Part shown: positions 1 through 8,464 of the stretch, piece after piece
Layout of the letters: every line of letters starts with the position of its first letter
How positions within the stretch are numbered: position 1 is the first letter of the stretch
From: an uncultured Desulfobacteraceae bacterium
Lineage (GTDB): Bacteria > Desulfobacterota > Desulfobacteria > Desulfobacterales > UBA5852
Length of the DNA stretch: 64,000 nt
Assembly (NCBI GenBank): GCA_913060875.1
Contig: CAJXSL010000006.1
Span: 1-64,000, forward strand
Reading direction: 5' to 3'
Notes under the pieces: generated by a model
Told to the model about the DNA's origin: nothing
Databases searched by the model: none
The model's input: only the letters and a program-made list of their open reading frames with translations
Translations under genes and position numbers: made by a program

Positions 1-240
1 AGCTCTTCGGCCCGGCGGTCTTCCTCCTCCTGCTGGAGGCGCAGGGCTTCGGCCTTTTCCTCTTCCTCGCGCTGGCGTCGTTCCTCCTCGGCGCGGGCCT
101 CTTCTTCCTGTTGGCGTTTGAGCTCTTCGGCCCGGCGGTCTTCCTCCTCCTGCTGGAGGCGCAGGGCTTCGGCCTTTTCCTCTTCCTCGCGCTGGCGGCG
201 TTCTTCTTCGGCGCGGGCTTCTTCCTCCTGCTGGCGTTTG
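1..240. repeat. 120-bp tandem repeat, two adjacent copies
   Basis: Bases 1-120 and 121-240 are two head-to-tail copies that differ at only a few positions, mostly within 80-115 and 200-235. Each copy encodes 40 residues of the coiled coil on the minus strand, so the repeat unit keeps the reading frame. The array may continue beyond the left edge. Confidence 0.9.
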
Positions 241-596
241 AGCTCCTCGGCTTTTTCAAGCTCTTCCTTTTGCCGCTTGAGCATTTCGGCTTTTTTTTCG
301 GCTTCTTTTTGACGTTCCGCCTCCTGGCGGGCTTCTTCCTCCTGCTGGAGGCGCAGGGCTTCGGCCCTTTCCTCTTCCTCGCGCTGGCGGCGTTCTTCTT
401 CGGCGCGGGCCTCTTCCTCCTGCTGGCGTTTTAACGCCTCAGCCTTTTCTTGTTCCTCAATGTGGCGGCGCAGGGCTTCCGCTTTTTCAAGTTCTTCATA
501 GTATTTGGAAAAATTAATACCGCATTGGGAACACTCCTCTGCCAGGAAATTGTTGGCGTGGCTACAGTTGGGGCAGGTGATGGTTTTAACTTTCAT
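1..596 (-). CDS. Zinc-ribbon and coiled-coil protein, partial (runs off left end)
   Basis: I do not recognise a named family. The frame starts at the ATG at 596 (MKVKTIT...) and stays open to base 1, so the C-terminus lies outside the window. Residues 8-25 hold two Cys pairs (CPNC and CSQC), a short zinc ribbon. From about residue 30 the protein is almost only Glu, Ala, Arg, Lys and Gln in the style of EEERRQREEEEKAEALRLQQ, a long charged helix or coiled coil. The underlying DNA repeats in 120-bp (40-residue) units. The antisense strand is also open over much of this stretch, but that is a by-product of the repeated composition. Zinc ribbons joined to long charged helices occur in scaffold and TolA-like proteins; no function can be assigned. 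Confidence 0.8.
   Translation of the reverse strand, partial: MKVKTITCPNCSHANNFLAEECSQCGINFSKYYEELEKAEALRRHIEEQEKAEALKRQQEEEARAEEERRQREEEERAEALRLQQEEEARQEAERQKEAEKKAEMLKRQKEELEKAEELKRQQEEEARAEEERRQREEEEKAEALRLQQEEEDRRAEELKRQQEEEARAEEERRQREEEEKAEALRLQQEEEDRRAEE
331..434. repeat. Third, partial copy of the 120-bp coiled-coil repeat
   Basis: After a diverged spacer (about 241-330), the same DNA module returns with high identity to 41-115 and 161-235. It is in frame with the other copies on the minus strand, which points to past unequal recombination inside the gene. Confidence 0.75.
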
Positions 597-1003
597 TTGT
601 CATTGACCCCTTTCGCTGAGCATCCAAGGCTGATTCAGGTATACGCAATGGACAATTTTGGGCGTCTATCCGGTGTAGCACCGTGATGCGCTCGTTAAGA
701 TTGAGATTGAAGGCGTCCGCGTTCCATATGGGCAGCGGTTATGGCCCTGTTGATATGCGCGGGTGATATGGCCAATGGGCATTCAACAGGCTCACCGACT
801 ATAAATCCTAATAATTTTACAGGAAAATCGGATGGAGTGTCAAATAAAAACCCATTGACAGGGATTCGTTGCGGCTGTATTTCCGCCATCGAAGCATGGG
901 TATCAGAAAATGACAACACCATGTCAATATGACCGTTGTAATTGACACCCCCTGCGGCTATTTTTATAAACACCGTTTAAATTTTTTCTCATGGACAGGT
1001 TGG
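597..1003. other. Divergent intergenic region, no supported gene
   Basis: This 407-bp stretch separates the minus-strand coiled-coil gene from hslO. A 92-codon minus frame (695-973) and a 64-codon plus frame (741-932) are open, but neither shows a recognisable domain or a good ribosome site, and the minus one overlaps the hslO promoter. The only clear signal is that promoter at 942-970. Confidence 0.5.
942..970 (+). promoter_or_regulatory. Sigma-70-type promoter of hslO
   Basis: TTGACA at 942-947, a 17-bp spacer and TATAAA at 965-970 give a near-consensus promoter. Transcription would begin near 977, leaving a leader of about 27 bases before the ATG at 1004. This argues against translation starting at the upstream in-frame ATG at 929. 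Confidence 0.6.
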
Positions 1004-1945
1004 ATGAAAAAGAAGCCCATACCCGGTGAGAACGTAAAGGACCGCCTTAAGGCAACTGAAAAGGACCGCCTGTATCGATTTCTATTGTCGGGAGGTGATG
1101 TTCGTGGCGCCCTGGTTCATGGTACCCGGCTGGTACAGGAAATGCGCGCCAACCACGAACTGGGATTGCTGGAGACCTTGATTCTGGGGCATGCCTATAT
1201 GGGGGGGCTGCTCGTGGCCTCTTCACTAAAGGGGGAAGATCGCGCCGCGCTGAAGATCGAGTGTTCCGGCCCGGTTCGCGGTCTGGTCGTGGAGGCCAAT
1301 GCCCGTGGCGAGGTGCGCGGTTATCTGCAAAAAGTTCCGATACCGGTGGCAAAACCACCTGAAGACTTCAACCTGTCGCCCTTTTTTGGGGCGGGCTTCA
1401 TTAGCGTGACCCGCTATTTGCGTGATGCCAAACACCCCTTTACCGGAAAAGTCCCGTTGCAGCACGGCAACATTGCACAGGATTTGGCGCATTACTACCT
1501 GGCTTCGGAACAGATCCCGACGGCATTCAGCCTGAGTGTCAAATTTACTTCCGATGGCGATGTCGCCGGTGCCGGCGGCCTGTTTTTGCAGGTTATGCCG
1601 GGAGCCGCCGACACCATTGCGGCTGAGTTGGAAAATATTGTCTATCGTCTGCCGTCATTGGGGGATGTCTGTCGCGGAAAAGAGAACATGGAAGACTTTC
1701 TGCAGGCGCATTTTAAGGCGTTGCGTCCGGTGCTGCTCGACAAGCCGCGGGTCGCGTTTTTTTGCTCCTGTCGGCGTGAGGGCGTGATGCGCGTCCTTCG
1801 TACACTGCCGGTTGAGGACCTGAAAGATATGTGTGAAAACGGGCCTTATCCGGTGGAACTGCGTTGTCATCACTGCAACACGGTTTACCATGTCAATCGG
1901 GACGAGATGCAGGTGCTTTATCTCGAACGCCTGCATCAGACCTGA
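1004..1945 (+). CDS. hslO: Hsp33 redox-regulated chaperone
   Basis: Hsp33 is a cytosolic holdase that binds unfolding proteins when oxidative stress releases its zinc. The 313-residue product has the family length and the N-terminal core (DRLYRFLLSGGDVRGALV). The C-terminal redox switch is complete: CSC at residues 254-256 and CHHC at 288-291 supply four zinc-binding cysteines. The frame is open back to an ATG at 929, but the ATG at 1004 is preferred because a strong promoter lies between the two and Hsp33 similarity begins near DRLYRFLL. It appears to be a single-gene unit facing away from the coiled-coil gene. Identification is secure; only the start is a choice. Confidence 0.93.
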   Translation: MKKKPIPGENVKDRLKATEKDRLYRFLLSGGDVRGALVHGTRLVQEMRANHELGLLETLILGHAYMGGLLVASSLKGEDRAALKIECSGPVRGLVVEANARGEVRGYLQKVPIPVAKPPEDFNLSPFFGAGFISVTRYLRDAKHPFTGKVPLQHGNIAQDLAHYYLASEQIPTAFSLSVKFTSDGDVAGAGGLFLQVMPGAADTIAAELENIVYRLPSLGDVCRGKENMEDFLQAHFKALRPVLLDKPRVAFFCSCRREGVMRVLRTLPVEDLKDMCENGPYPVELRCHHCNTVYHVNRDEMQVLYLERLHQT

Positions 1946-2080
1946 ATGCCGAAGGATTGCGGCATCGGCAGATCAGCTTCTTCAGGGGCATCGATGGGGC
2001 CCCTGTCCGCAATGGAGACCGTATCGGGGATTCTTAACAGGGAAAGTGGCCCGGGCAGCCGAAATCCAGCCCCGGGGAAC

Positions 2081-2293
2081 CTAGTTGATCCCCTTACTGA
2101 TCAGAACACCAATGCAGGTTGCCACGTAAACGGCAATAATGACCACCATCCAGTCTTTGAAAGAAAGTTCGTTGGTGAAGGCTTTCAGCTTTAGTTTCAG
2201 GTAAGTACGGAAATTGGCTTTATCGACAGCCTCTTCGGCTTTTTTTAATCCTTCTTCAAGACGGTTCAAACGTTGTTCAAGGTCATGAATCAT
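2081..2293 (-). CDS. Small membrane protein with N-terminal coiled coil
   Basis: A 70-residue protein with AGGAG well placed upstream of its ATG. Residues 1-30 form an amphipathic heptad-like helix (MIHDLEQRLNRLEEGLKKAE), residues 31-46 are basic and polar, and residues 48-66 form one transmembrane helix (WMVVIIAVYVATCIGVLI). Such tail-anchored coiled-coil proteins are common and mostly uncharacterised. It stands alone between hslO and nudC on the opposite strand, so context gives no job. Confidence 0.65.
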   Translation of the reverse strand: MIHDLEQRLNRLEEGLKKAEEAVDKANFRTYLKLKLKAFTNELSFKDWMVVIIAVYVATCIGVLISKGIN

Positions 2294-2665
2294 TGTTTTT
2301 CTCCTGCAGTTGATTCGGAATGAACGCCACCGGTCGTTTCATGATCAGGGGGTGACATGGCGAGGCGGGCTAGCATTCCAGACCCTGAGGTTGTTCGCCA
2401 TCGCTCTGAACCGTCGACCGGGCAGGTATCGGTCCATATTCGGAGACCTGCAAATTGAGCGGATCCACTGGCTGGGACATGGATCGCTCTTAACTATAAT
2501 TGCTCGTAACGATCTATAAATATTATAAATATTAAATTTTTGAAAGGGCCTGTATTGACTCCGTCTATACAGGAGAATACCAGGGGTGTCAAATCCTTTG
2601 CCCTGGTCTGATCGGGCGCCAGGTTGTGACAGCAGGCCATTCAACACCCCCCATCGGGATGGAAT
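2294..2665. other. Intergenic region with AT-rich tract and inverted repeat
   Basis: This 372-bp divergent region holds no convincing gene. It contains an AT-rich stretch at about 2510-2541 and a perfect 7-bp inverted repeat at 2549-2573, both plausible parts of the nudC control region. No promoter close to consensus was found. Confidence 0.4.
2549..2573. promoter_or_regulatory. Inverted repeat upstream of nudC, possible operator
   Basis: CCTGTAT (2549-2555) and ATACAGG (2567-2573) are exact reverse complements separated by 11 bases, about 93 bp before the nudC start. The geometry suits a dimeric regulator, but no matching regulator is encoded nearby. Confidence 0.3.
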
Positions 2666-3487
2666 ATGACACATCATTTTAAACCGGCCCAAGATTTTTG
2701 CGCCCCGGTGACGCCGCCGGATCGGGTGCTGGCATTTTATCAAAATCGCCTTTTGATAAAAAAAACATCGAATGGCGTGGCCATACCGCAATACCGGGAA
2801 CTGGCCTCGATGGATCTGGCGGTCGGAACCCGCCTGTATCTCGGCAAGCGCCACAACGCAGTCTACAGCGGCTGGGCGTTTCAGGAGGAACCCGCGCTAC
2901 CCGACGATCTGGAACTGGCCGGGCTGCGCAGCCTGTTCGGCCGAATGGAAGACACCGAATTCCAAATCGCCGGATACGCTATGCAACTGTTGAACTGGGT
3001 AGCGGAAAACCGGTGCTGCGGTCGCTGCGGAAATGCCATGACCTTCGAAGATGGGGAGCGCGCCCTGACGTGCACAGCATGCCGCCATACCCTTTATCCT
3101 CGCATTTCTCCCGCGGTCATCGTGGCCATTACCAGCGGCAACCGCCTTTTGCTGGCACGCTCCGGCCGTTTTCCCGGACAGCGCATGTTCAGCGTGATTG
3201 CGGGTTACGTTGAACCGGGGGAGACCCTAGAGGCATGTGTGCAGCGGGAGATCCGCGAAGAAGTGGGCCTGTCGGTAGCGAACATTCGCTATTTTGGCAG
3301 TCAGGCCTGGCCATTCAGCGGCTCGCTGATGGTGGGTTTCACAGCCGAGCACGACGGCGGTGAGATCCGGGTGGATGGCAAGGAGATCTTGGAGGCCGAC
3401 TGGTTTGCCCCAGACCGGCTGCCCGAAATTCCCGGGAAAATCAGCATTGCCCGGCAGCTTATCGACTGGTTTGTGGCCCACCATTAG
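2666..3487 (+). CDS. nudC: NudC-type NADH/NAD-cap pyrophosphatase
   Basis: NudC hydrolyses NAD(H) to NMN(H) and AMP and removes NAD caps from RNA. The 273-residue product has the full layout: a diverged N-terminal domain, a zinc ribbon with C118, C121, C136 and C139, and a canonical Nudix box from G180 (GYVEPGE...REIREEVGL). It is followed by SQAWPF at 212-217, matching the SQPWPFPxS signature that separates NudC from other Nudix enzymes. It converges on an SDR gene. The ribosome site (GGGAT) is modest. Assignment is firm for the family; whether RNA or free NADH is the main substrate cannot be told from sequence. Confidence 0.92.
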   Translation: MTHHFKPAQDFCAPVTPPDRVLAFYQNRLLIKKTSNGVAIPQYRELASMDLAVGTRLYLGKRHNAVYSGWAFQEEPALPDDLELAGLRSLFGRMEDTEFQIAGYAMQLLNWVAENRCCGRCGNAMTFEDGERALTCTACRHTLYPRISPAVIVAITSGNRLLLARSGRFPGQRMFSVIAGYVEPGETLEACVQREIREEVGLSVANIRYFGSQAWPFSGSLMVGFTAEHDGGEIRVDGKEILEADWFAPDRLPEIPGKISIARQLIDWFVAHH

Positions 3488-3575
3488 GTGGTTTGGTCCA
3501 CCAGTGAAAGAGGATGAGTGCGGCGATTCCATAAAAGGCATGAACGCCCGAAAAGGAAGGCTGCTGGACAGGCGG

Positions 3576-4349
3576 TTAAACCGTATCCCCCTGGACATTA
3601 CCGATGCGCGGGTCATCGTAGTCCAGGAATTCGCCGGTCAGGTCCGGCGGGGCGGCTATAGCCAGCCAGGCGATTTTGCCGGCGGGAACCATCGGATCAA
3701 GAAGCCGGCCGTCGGCCTTCAATTGGTGAAAATAGGCTGCTTTGGCGGCCGCCATCGCCCCGGCACCCTCTTTGCGTATTTTCGCCTGCATGGCCGTATC
3801 CACCACGCCCGGCCGGAGGGCCACCGTGGTAATGTCGGGTTCCTCCGCAGCCAGCAGGCGGGTGAGGTGGGTCAGACCGGCCTTGGCCACGCAGTAGGCG
3901 CTCCAGCCTTCAATCGCTTTGACAGCCGCCCCCGAGCTGACATTGACGATGCGGCCGCGGGTCGACCGCAAGTGGGGAATCGCCCCTTGGGCGAGGTAAA
4001 AAGGGCCTGTAAGGTTGACGGTCAGATTGTGCTGCCAAGCCTCGGGATCCGCATCCGCCAGGCGGGCCAACGGATCCAGGATGCCGGCGTTGTTGACCAA
4101 TGCATCCAGACGGCCAAAGCGGGAAAGGGTATCCGCCACCATGCGGCGGCAATCGGCGGCATGGGCCACATCCCCGGTCAATTGGAGATAGTTTTTCGCG
4201 GAGGGGCCAATGGCCCTTCGGGTTTGATCGCCACGCCAGTCGCGGGCCGCGACGGATACCCGGCACTCCAGGTCCCGCAGCCGCTTTGCGACGGCAGCCC
4301 CAATTCCCCGGGAAGCACCTGTGACAAGAACAACCGGTTTGGCCGTCAT
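3576..4349 (-). CDS. Short-chain dehydrogenase/reductase (SDR)
   Basis: A 257-residue classical SDR. The N-terminal Rossmann motif TGASRGIG is at residues 10-17, NNAG follows in the middle, and the catalytic Ser and YxxxK (YCVAK) are present, so the enzyme should be an active NAD(P)-dependent oxidoreductase. The start at 4349 follows AAGGAGG; an upstream in-frame ATG at 4370 would bypass this site. It lies 11 bases downstream of a zinc-ribbon Nudix gene on the same strand, so the two are probably cotranscribed. Substrate cannot be deduced; annotations such as 3-oxoacyl-ACP reductase would be guesses. Confidence 0.85.
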   Translation of the reverse strand: MTAKPVVLVTGASRGIGAAVAKRLRDLECRVSVAARDWRGDQTRRAIGPSAKNYLQLTGDVAHAADCRRMVADTLSRFGRLDALVNNAGILDPLARLADADPEAWQHNLTVNLTGPFYLAQGAIPHLRSTRGRIVNVSSGAAVKAIEGWSAYCVAKAGLTHLTRLLAAEEPDITTVALRPGVVDTAMQAKIRKEGAGAMAAAKAAYFHQLKADGRLLDPMVPAGKIAWLAIAAPPDLTGEFLDYDDPRIGNVQGDTV

Positions 4350-4360
4350 GGATAGCCTCC

Positions 4361-4924
4361 TTACTGGCAATGGGGTTGGCGCGGCATACCCGGGGGCGGG
4401 ACGATCGTTCCGGTATGCAGTTTAAATTGCCCGTTGTTGCGGTCACTGAAATAGCACTCCAGGGTTTCCCTCACTACTGCAAAGGCCAGATCGTTCCAGG
4501 GGATATCCGCTTGGGCAAACAAGCGGACTTCCAGGCTTTCCTGGCCGGGGTGATAATCGGTCGACGCCAGGGGGCCGCGAAACATCATGTAGACCTGGCT
4601 GATGAAGGGCAGGTCGAACAGGGCAAAGGGGGCCAGTGTGGTCAACTCGGCCCCGGCTTCTTCCCGGGTTTCCCGGCGGGCGCCGTCCATCATGGTTTCC
4701 CGGTTTTCGAGATAACCGGCCGGCAGGGTCCACATGCCGGATCGCGGCTCGATGGCCCGGCGGCATAGCAGCAGTTGGTCGTCCCACTCGGGAATGGTCC
4801 CGACGACAATTTTCGGGTTCTGGTAGTGGATGGTTTGGCATCGGTCGCAGACGAAGCGCGGTCGATCGTCCCCCGACGGGATACGCTGGTCCAGGCGGGC
4901 GCCGCAGTGGGAGCAAAATTTCAT
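4361..4924 (-). CDS. Nudix hydrolase with N-terminal zinc ribbon
   Basis: A 187-residue Nudix protein. An N-terminal zinc ribbon (C4, C7, C26, C29) precedes a complete Nudix box starting at G70 (GYLENRE...RETREEAGA). Zinc-ribbon Nudix proteins of this size act on nucleoside diphosphate-linked substrates, NADH/ADP-ribose type being common, but this one lacks the SQPWPF signature of NudC. It probably heads a two-gene unit with the SDR. The C-terminal tail is Pro-rich and likely disordered. Confidence 0.85.
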   Translation of the reverse strand: MKFCSHCGARLDQRIPSGDDRPRFVCDRCQTIHYQNPKIVVGTIPEWDDQLLLCRRAIEPRSGMWTLPAGYLENRETMMDGARRETREEAGAELTTLAPFALFDLPFISQVYMMFRGPLASTDYHPGQESLEVRLFAQADIPWNDLAFAVVRETLECYFSDRNNGQFKLHTGTIVPPPGMPRQPHCQ

Positions 4925-5121
4925 CTTGAATCGCTTTCTGATGGTGGTTGCGTTGGGACGAGGAATCCGAGAGGATTAGAATAGGGCATGCCGAACGTGT
5001 TTACAAGGGCGGACGGGCAGGCTATTTTACCCGGGAGACCGCAAAAAGACGGTATTTTCGAGCGAAAACGCAAAATAGGGATTTGGGCACGACAACAAAA
5101 AATCCAGGGAGTTAGGTCCGT

Positions 5122-5889
5122 ATGAAATTTTTGGTTTGTGGTAAAGGCGGCAGTGGCAAGAGCACCATTTCCGTCCTGATGGCGCGTGCTTTCCAGCGCA
5201 TGGGCAAGCGGGTGCTGCTGGTGGACGCCGACGAGTCCAATCTTGGGCTGCATCGCCTGGCCGGCTCGCCGTCGGCGGAGACCCTGCTGGAGACCATGGG
5301 CGGCAAGGCGGGCCTTCAGGCCCGCAAGCAGGCCGTCTTCCCCTCGCCAGCTTGTCCGGCTTTCTATGAAACAGCCTTCACCTGGGAAGATATCCCGGAA
5401 CGCTGCGTGCCCGCGGCGGACGGCATTCGCCTGCTCAAAATCGGAAAGATCAAAACCTTCGGTGAAGGATGCGCCTGTCCCATGGGCGGTGTCCTGCGGC
5501 CCTTCCTGGACCATTTCCAGACGGGCCCCGACGATTGCATGATCGTCGACATGGCGGCCGGGGTGGAGCATTTCGGACGCAGTGTGGATGCCCACGGCGA
5601 TCGCATCATCGGCATTATCGACCCGTCTTTTGAATCTTTCAAACTGGCCCGGATCCTCCGGAAACTGTCCGCCGGCGCCGGCACGCCTATTGCGTTTGTC
5701 CTGAACAAGGCCGACGCGCGCATGCGGGAGGCCATTGGCCGATTCATCGACCCGGCCTTGATCTGGGCCGAGCTCAGGGAACACGACGATCTTTTTCTGG
5801 CCGGGCTGGAAGGCCGCCCCATCGTGTTTGAAGCAGCGGAAATCGACGAACTTTGCCGTCGGTTGGAATCGGCCGATGTGGCCAGCTGA
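5122..5889 (+). CDS. cooC: CooC-type nickel-insertion ATPase
   Basis: CooC is a MinD/SIMIBI-class ATPase that loads nickel into the C-cluster of carbon monoxide dehydrogenase. The 255-residue product has a deviant P-loop, CGKGGSGKST at residues 6-15, VDAD at 34-37, and the CxC metal-binding motif (C117, C119 in GEGCACPMG) that marks CooC rather than MinD, NifH or ArsA. Conserved D-M-A-A-G-V-E-H matches the switch II region. No CODH gene is visible in the window. A ModF-like ATPase follows after 25 bases. The CODH role is inferred from the family. Confidence 0.82.
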   Translation: MKFLVCGKGGSGKSTISVLMARAFQRMGKRVLLVDADESNLGLHRLAGSPSAETLLETMGGKAGLQARKQAVFPSPACPAFYETAFTWEDIPERCVPAADGIRLLKIGKIKTFGEGCACPMGGVLRPFLDHFQTGPDDCMIVDMAAGVEHFGRSVDAHGDRIIGIIDPSFESFKLARILRKLSAGAGTPIAFVLNKADARMREAIGRFIDPALIWAELREHDDLFLAGLEGRPIVFEAAEIDELCRRLESADVAS

Positions 5890-5914
5890 CGCCTCGGTGG
5901 ATCCAGCGGAATCC

Positions 5915-7402
5915 ATGTCCGGCGATGACCTTATCCGTTTGGAAAAGGTGACCCTGCGGGTCGGGGGACGCTGGATTCTGCCGGAGACCTCGTGGACGAT
6001 CCGGCGGGGACAGAACTGGCTGGTGACAGGGGCCAACGGGTCCGGCAAGACGTCCCTGACGGCGGCTTTGACCGGTGAAGTGCCGGTGGTGGCCGGTCGC
6101 CGTCGGGTGAACTTGGATAACCTTTGTGAAAAGCAGATCGCCCGACTTTCCTTTGAAACCCACCTGCAGTCGATTGCCCGTGACGAAGCCCGTGATGAGG
6201 CCCGTGGTTTTGCCGGCATTGCGGACGTGGGTCTGATCGTGCGGTCGTTTCTGGAAGGCGCCGGGTCAGCGTCGGGCGTATGGGACGCCACCATGGCCTG
6301 CATGGAATTGTTTCCCCTGATGGACCAGCCCCTGCGCAGTCTTTCCACGGGCGAGATGCGGCGGATACTGCTGGCCAGAGCCCTGCTGCGCGCCCCCCGC
6401 CTGCTGATTCTGGACGAGCCCTTTGACGGGCTGGACCCATCCGGTCGGCGGCAGCTTGCCGATATGATGACCGCTCTGGCGCGGGATGGTCTTCAAATTG
6501 TCCTGGTTACCCACCGACAGGATGAAATCCTGCCCGTCATGACCCATTGTCTGGCGCTTGGCGAAAACCGTGTCCTGCGTCAGGGAGCGTTGGCCACGTT
6601 ATCGGTTGGCGATTCCGGTCGCAAGCATCCACGGCAGGCTTTGACAGCGGTTTCTTCAAGGCCGCTAAACGGTAACCCTCCAGCACCATCGCAAGATGCC
6701 GCTCCCATGATACGGATGGTAAATGCTTCCGTAACCTACGGAAAACGCCGCGTTCTGGATCGTATCGACTGGTGTGTCAGACCCGGGGAAAACTGGCTTG
6801 TTTCCGGGCCCAACGGGGCCGGTAAGTCCACCCTGCTGCGCCTTATCAGCGCCGATCACCTCCAGGCCTATGCCAACGATATCGATTTGTTCGGCTGCAA
6901 GCGCGGCACGGGGGAGAGTATCTGGGAAATCAAGCAGCGCATCGGACTGGTGTCCTGTGAATTCCAGGTGCGGTACCGCCAGCCCGTTTCCGGCTATGAA
7001 GCGGTATTGTCGGGCTTTTTCGACTCGGTGGGGCTCTTTCGCCTTGCCGGAAAAAAGCAGCGCCAGCGCGCACGTGACTGGATGAAGCGCCTGGAAATCG
7101 AACACCTTGCGGATATCCCCATCAACCATATGTCAAGCGGACAGCGACGCATGGTGCTGATCGCCCGTGCCGTCGTGAAAGATCCCGACGTGCTGATCCT
7201 GGACGAACCCTGCCAGGGACTGGATGCGGACAATCGGAAACGGGTGTTGGCCATGGCGGCTTTTATCGGGGCCGAATCCTCCACCAACCTGATTTTCACC
7301 ACGCATCATGTCGATGAATACCCGGCCTGCATGACCCATGAACTGCGCCTGGAAAAAGAGGGGGCATGGCATACCCGGTGCCTCCATTCGGATGAAACGT
7401 GA
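5915..7402 (+). CDS. ModF-like tandem ABC ATPase
   Basis: A 495-residue cytoplasmic protein with two ABC nucleotide-binding domains and no membrane segment. The first P-loop is GANGSGKT (residues 39-46), the second GPNGAGKS. Each half has signature-like and Walker B motifs (LLILDEPFDGLD and VLILDEPCQGLD). The second half follows E. coli ModF closely (NDIDLFGCKRGTGESIWEIK; AVLSGFFDSVG). ModF lies with molybdate-uptake genes in E. coli but its role is poorly defined. The start at 5915 has AGCGGA just upstream; the frame is open to 5828 inside cooC. Here it sits between cooC and a hydrolase with no modABC in view, so molybdate is not supported by context. Confidence 0.78.
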   Translation: MSGDDLIRLEKVTLRVGGRWILPETSWTIRRGQNWLVTGANGSGKTSLTAALTGEVPVVAGRRRVNLDNLCEKQIARLSFETHLQSIARDEARDEARGFAGIADVGLIVRSFLEGAGSASGVWDATMACMELFPLMDQPLRSLSTGEMRRILLARALLRAPRLLILDEPFDGLDPSGRRQLADMMTALARDGLQIVLVTHRQDEILPVMTHCLALGENRVLRQGALATLSVGDSGRKHPRQALTAVSSRPLNGNPPAPSQDAAPMIRMVNASVTYGKRRVLDRIDWCVRPGENWLVSGPNGAGKSTLLRLISADHLQAYANDIDLFGCKRGTGESIWEIKQRIGLVSCEFQVRYRQPVSGYEAVLSGFFDSVGLFRLAGKKQRQRARDWMKRLEIEHLADIPINHMSSGQRRMVLIARAVVKDPDVLILDEPCQGLDADNRKRVLAMAAFIGAESSTNLIFTTHHVDEYPACMTHELRLEKEGAWHTRCLHSDET

Positions 7403-8372
7403 CGGTTCCGTTCTTATGACAAAACATTGGAAAATACTGGCCGGATTTCTGGGGGTTGCGGTCTTTTTGGCGGCGGCATCGGTCTTGTCGATCTGGGCAC
7501 CCGACAGCCCCGTTGAAGGACTGAAGGCGCGCTGGGCGCCACCGCCATCCGTGTTCATGGACGTGATGGGTCTGGCGGTGCACTTGCGCGACGAGGGACC
7601 CCGCAACGATGCCGCGCCCATCGTTCTTCTGCACGGCACGTCGTCGTCCCTGCACACCTGGGAAGGATGGGCCCGTAAGCTGAAGGAAAAACGCCGTGTC
7701 ATTCGCTTCGACTTGCCGGGGTTCGGGCTTACCGGTCCGACACCCGACAATGTCTACACTGTGACACGCTACACGGAATATATCGCGGCCGTGTTGAAGC
7801 GCATGGGGGTGCAACGATGCGTTTTGGCCGGAAATTCTTTTGGCGGCTACCTGGCATGGATGACCTCGCTGGATTATCCTGATCTCGTCAACCGTCTGAT
7901 ACTCGTGGATGCCTCCGGCTATCGGCTTGAGCCGACGGCCATGCCCATCGGTTTTCGGATTGCCATGACACCGGTGCTGAACCAATTGGCGGTCTATTGT
8001 CTGCCGCGCCGCCTGGTCACTAACGGTGTCAAGAATGTCTACGGGGACCCGACCAAGGTGACGGAAGAACGCATCGATCGCTACTATGACATGGCGGCGC
8101 GCGCGGGCAATCGGCGGGCGCTGGTGGAGCGCTTCCGGCAGGCGCCTCCGGGGGCCATGGCCCATCGCATTCCGGACGTGAAGGTGCCGACGCTCATCCT
8201 GTGGGGCGGACGTGACCGTTTGATCCCGCCTGCGATGGCCGAACGGTTCCATCAGGATATTGCCGGCAGTCAACGGGTCGTCTTCGACGACCTCGGCCAT
8301 GTCCCCCAGGAAGAAGATGCGGATGCTACCGTGGCAGCGGTTCAAGACTTCCTCGGCATGACGGGAAACTAA
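7392..8372 (+). CDS. Membrane-anchored alpha/beta hydrolase
   Basis: A 326-residue alpha/beta hydrolase. An N-terminal hydrophobic segment (about residues 13-34) should anchor it or act as a signal. The oxyanion motif HGTSSS (81-86), nucleophile elbow GNSFGG with S149, the acid in WGGRDRLIPP and His in LGHVPQEED complete the triad. The start at 7392 overlaps the end of the ABC gene by 11 bases; ATG 7416 is an alternative. Relatives include MhpC/BphD-like C-C hydrolases and esterases; substrate unknown. It probably continues the cooC-modF transcript, and a second hydrolase of the same design follows. Confidence 0.8.
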   Translation: MKRDGSVLMTKHWKILAGFLGVAVFLAAASVLSIWAPDSPVEGLKARWAPPPSVFMDVMGLAVHLRDEGPRNDAAPIVLLHGTSSSLHTWEGWARKLKEKRRVIRFDLPGFGLTGPTPDNVYTVTRYTEYIAAVLKRMGVQRCVLAGNSFGGYLAWMTSLDYPDLVNRLILVDASGYRLEPTAMPIGFRIAMTPVLNQLAVYCLPRRLVTNGVKNVYGDPTKVTEERIDRYYDMAARAGNRRALVERFRQAPPGAMAHRIPDVKVPTLILWGGRDRLIPPAMAERFHQDIAGSQRVVFDDLGHVPQEEDADATVAAVQDFLGMTGN

Positions 8373-8464
8373 AGCGCCTCCCGACCCTGTTGAAGGCGGT
8401 CAACTGCCTGGCCCGGAGATGCTCACCCATGCAGTCGCATTTACAGGATGGATAGGAGCAAAAC

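Noticed and set aside
695-973. 92-codon minus-strand frame in the hslO upstream region
   Set aside because: No domain, no ribosome site, and it runs through the near-consensus hslO promoter.
4921-6348. 475-codon minus-strand frame
   Set aside because: Antisense to cooC and the ModF-like gene, both of which carry clear motifs; low-complexity Pro/Arg-rich translation without any family features.
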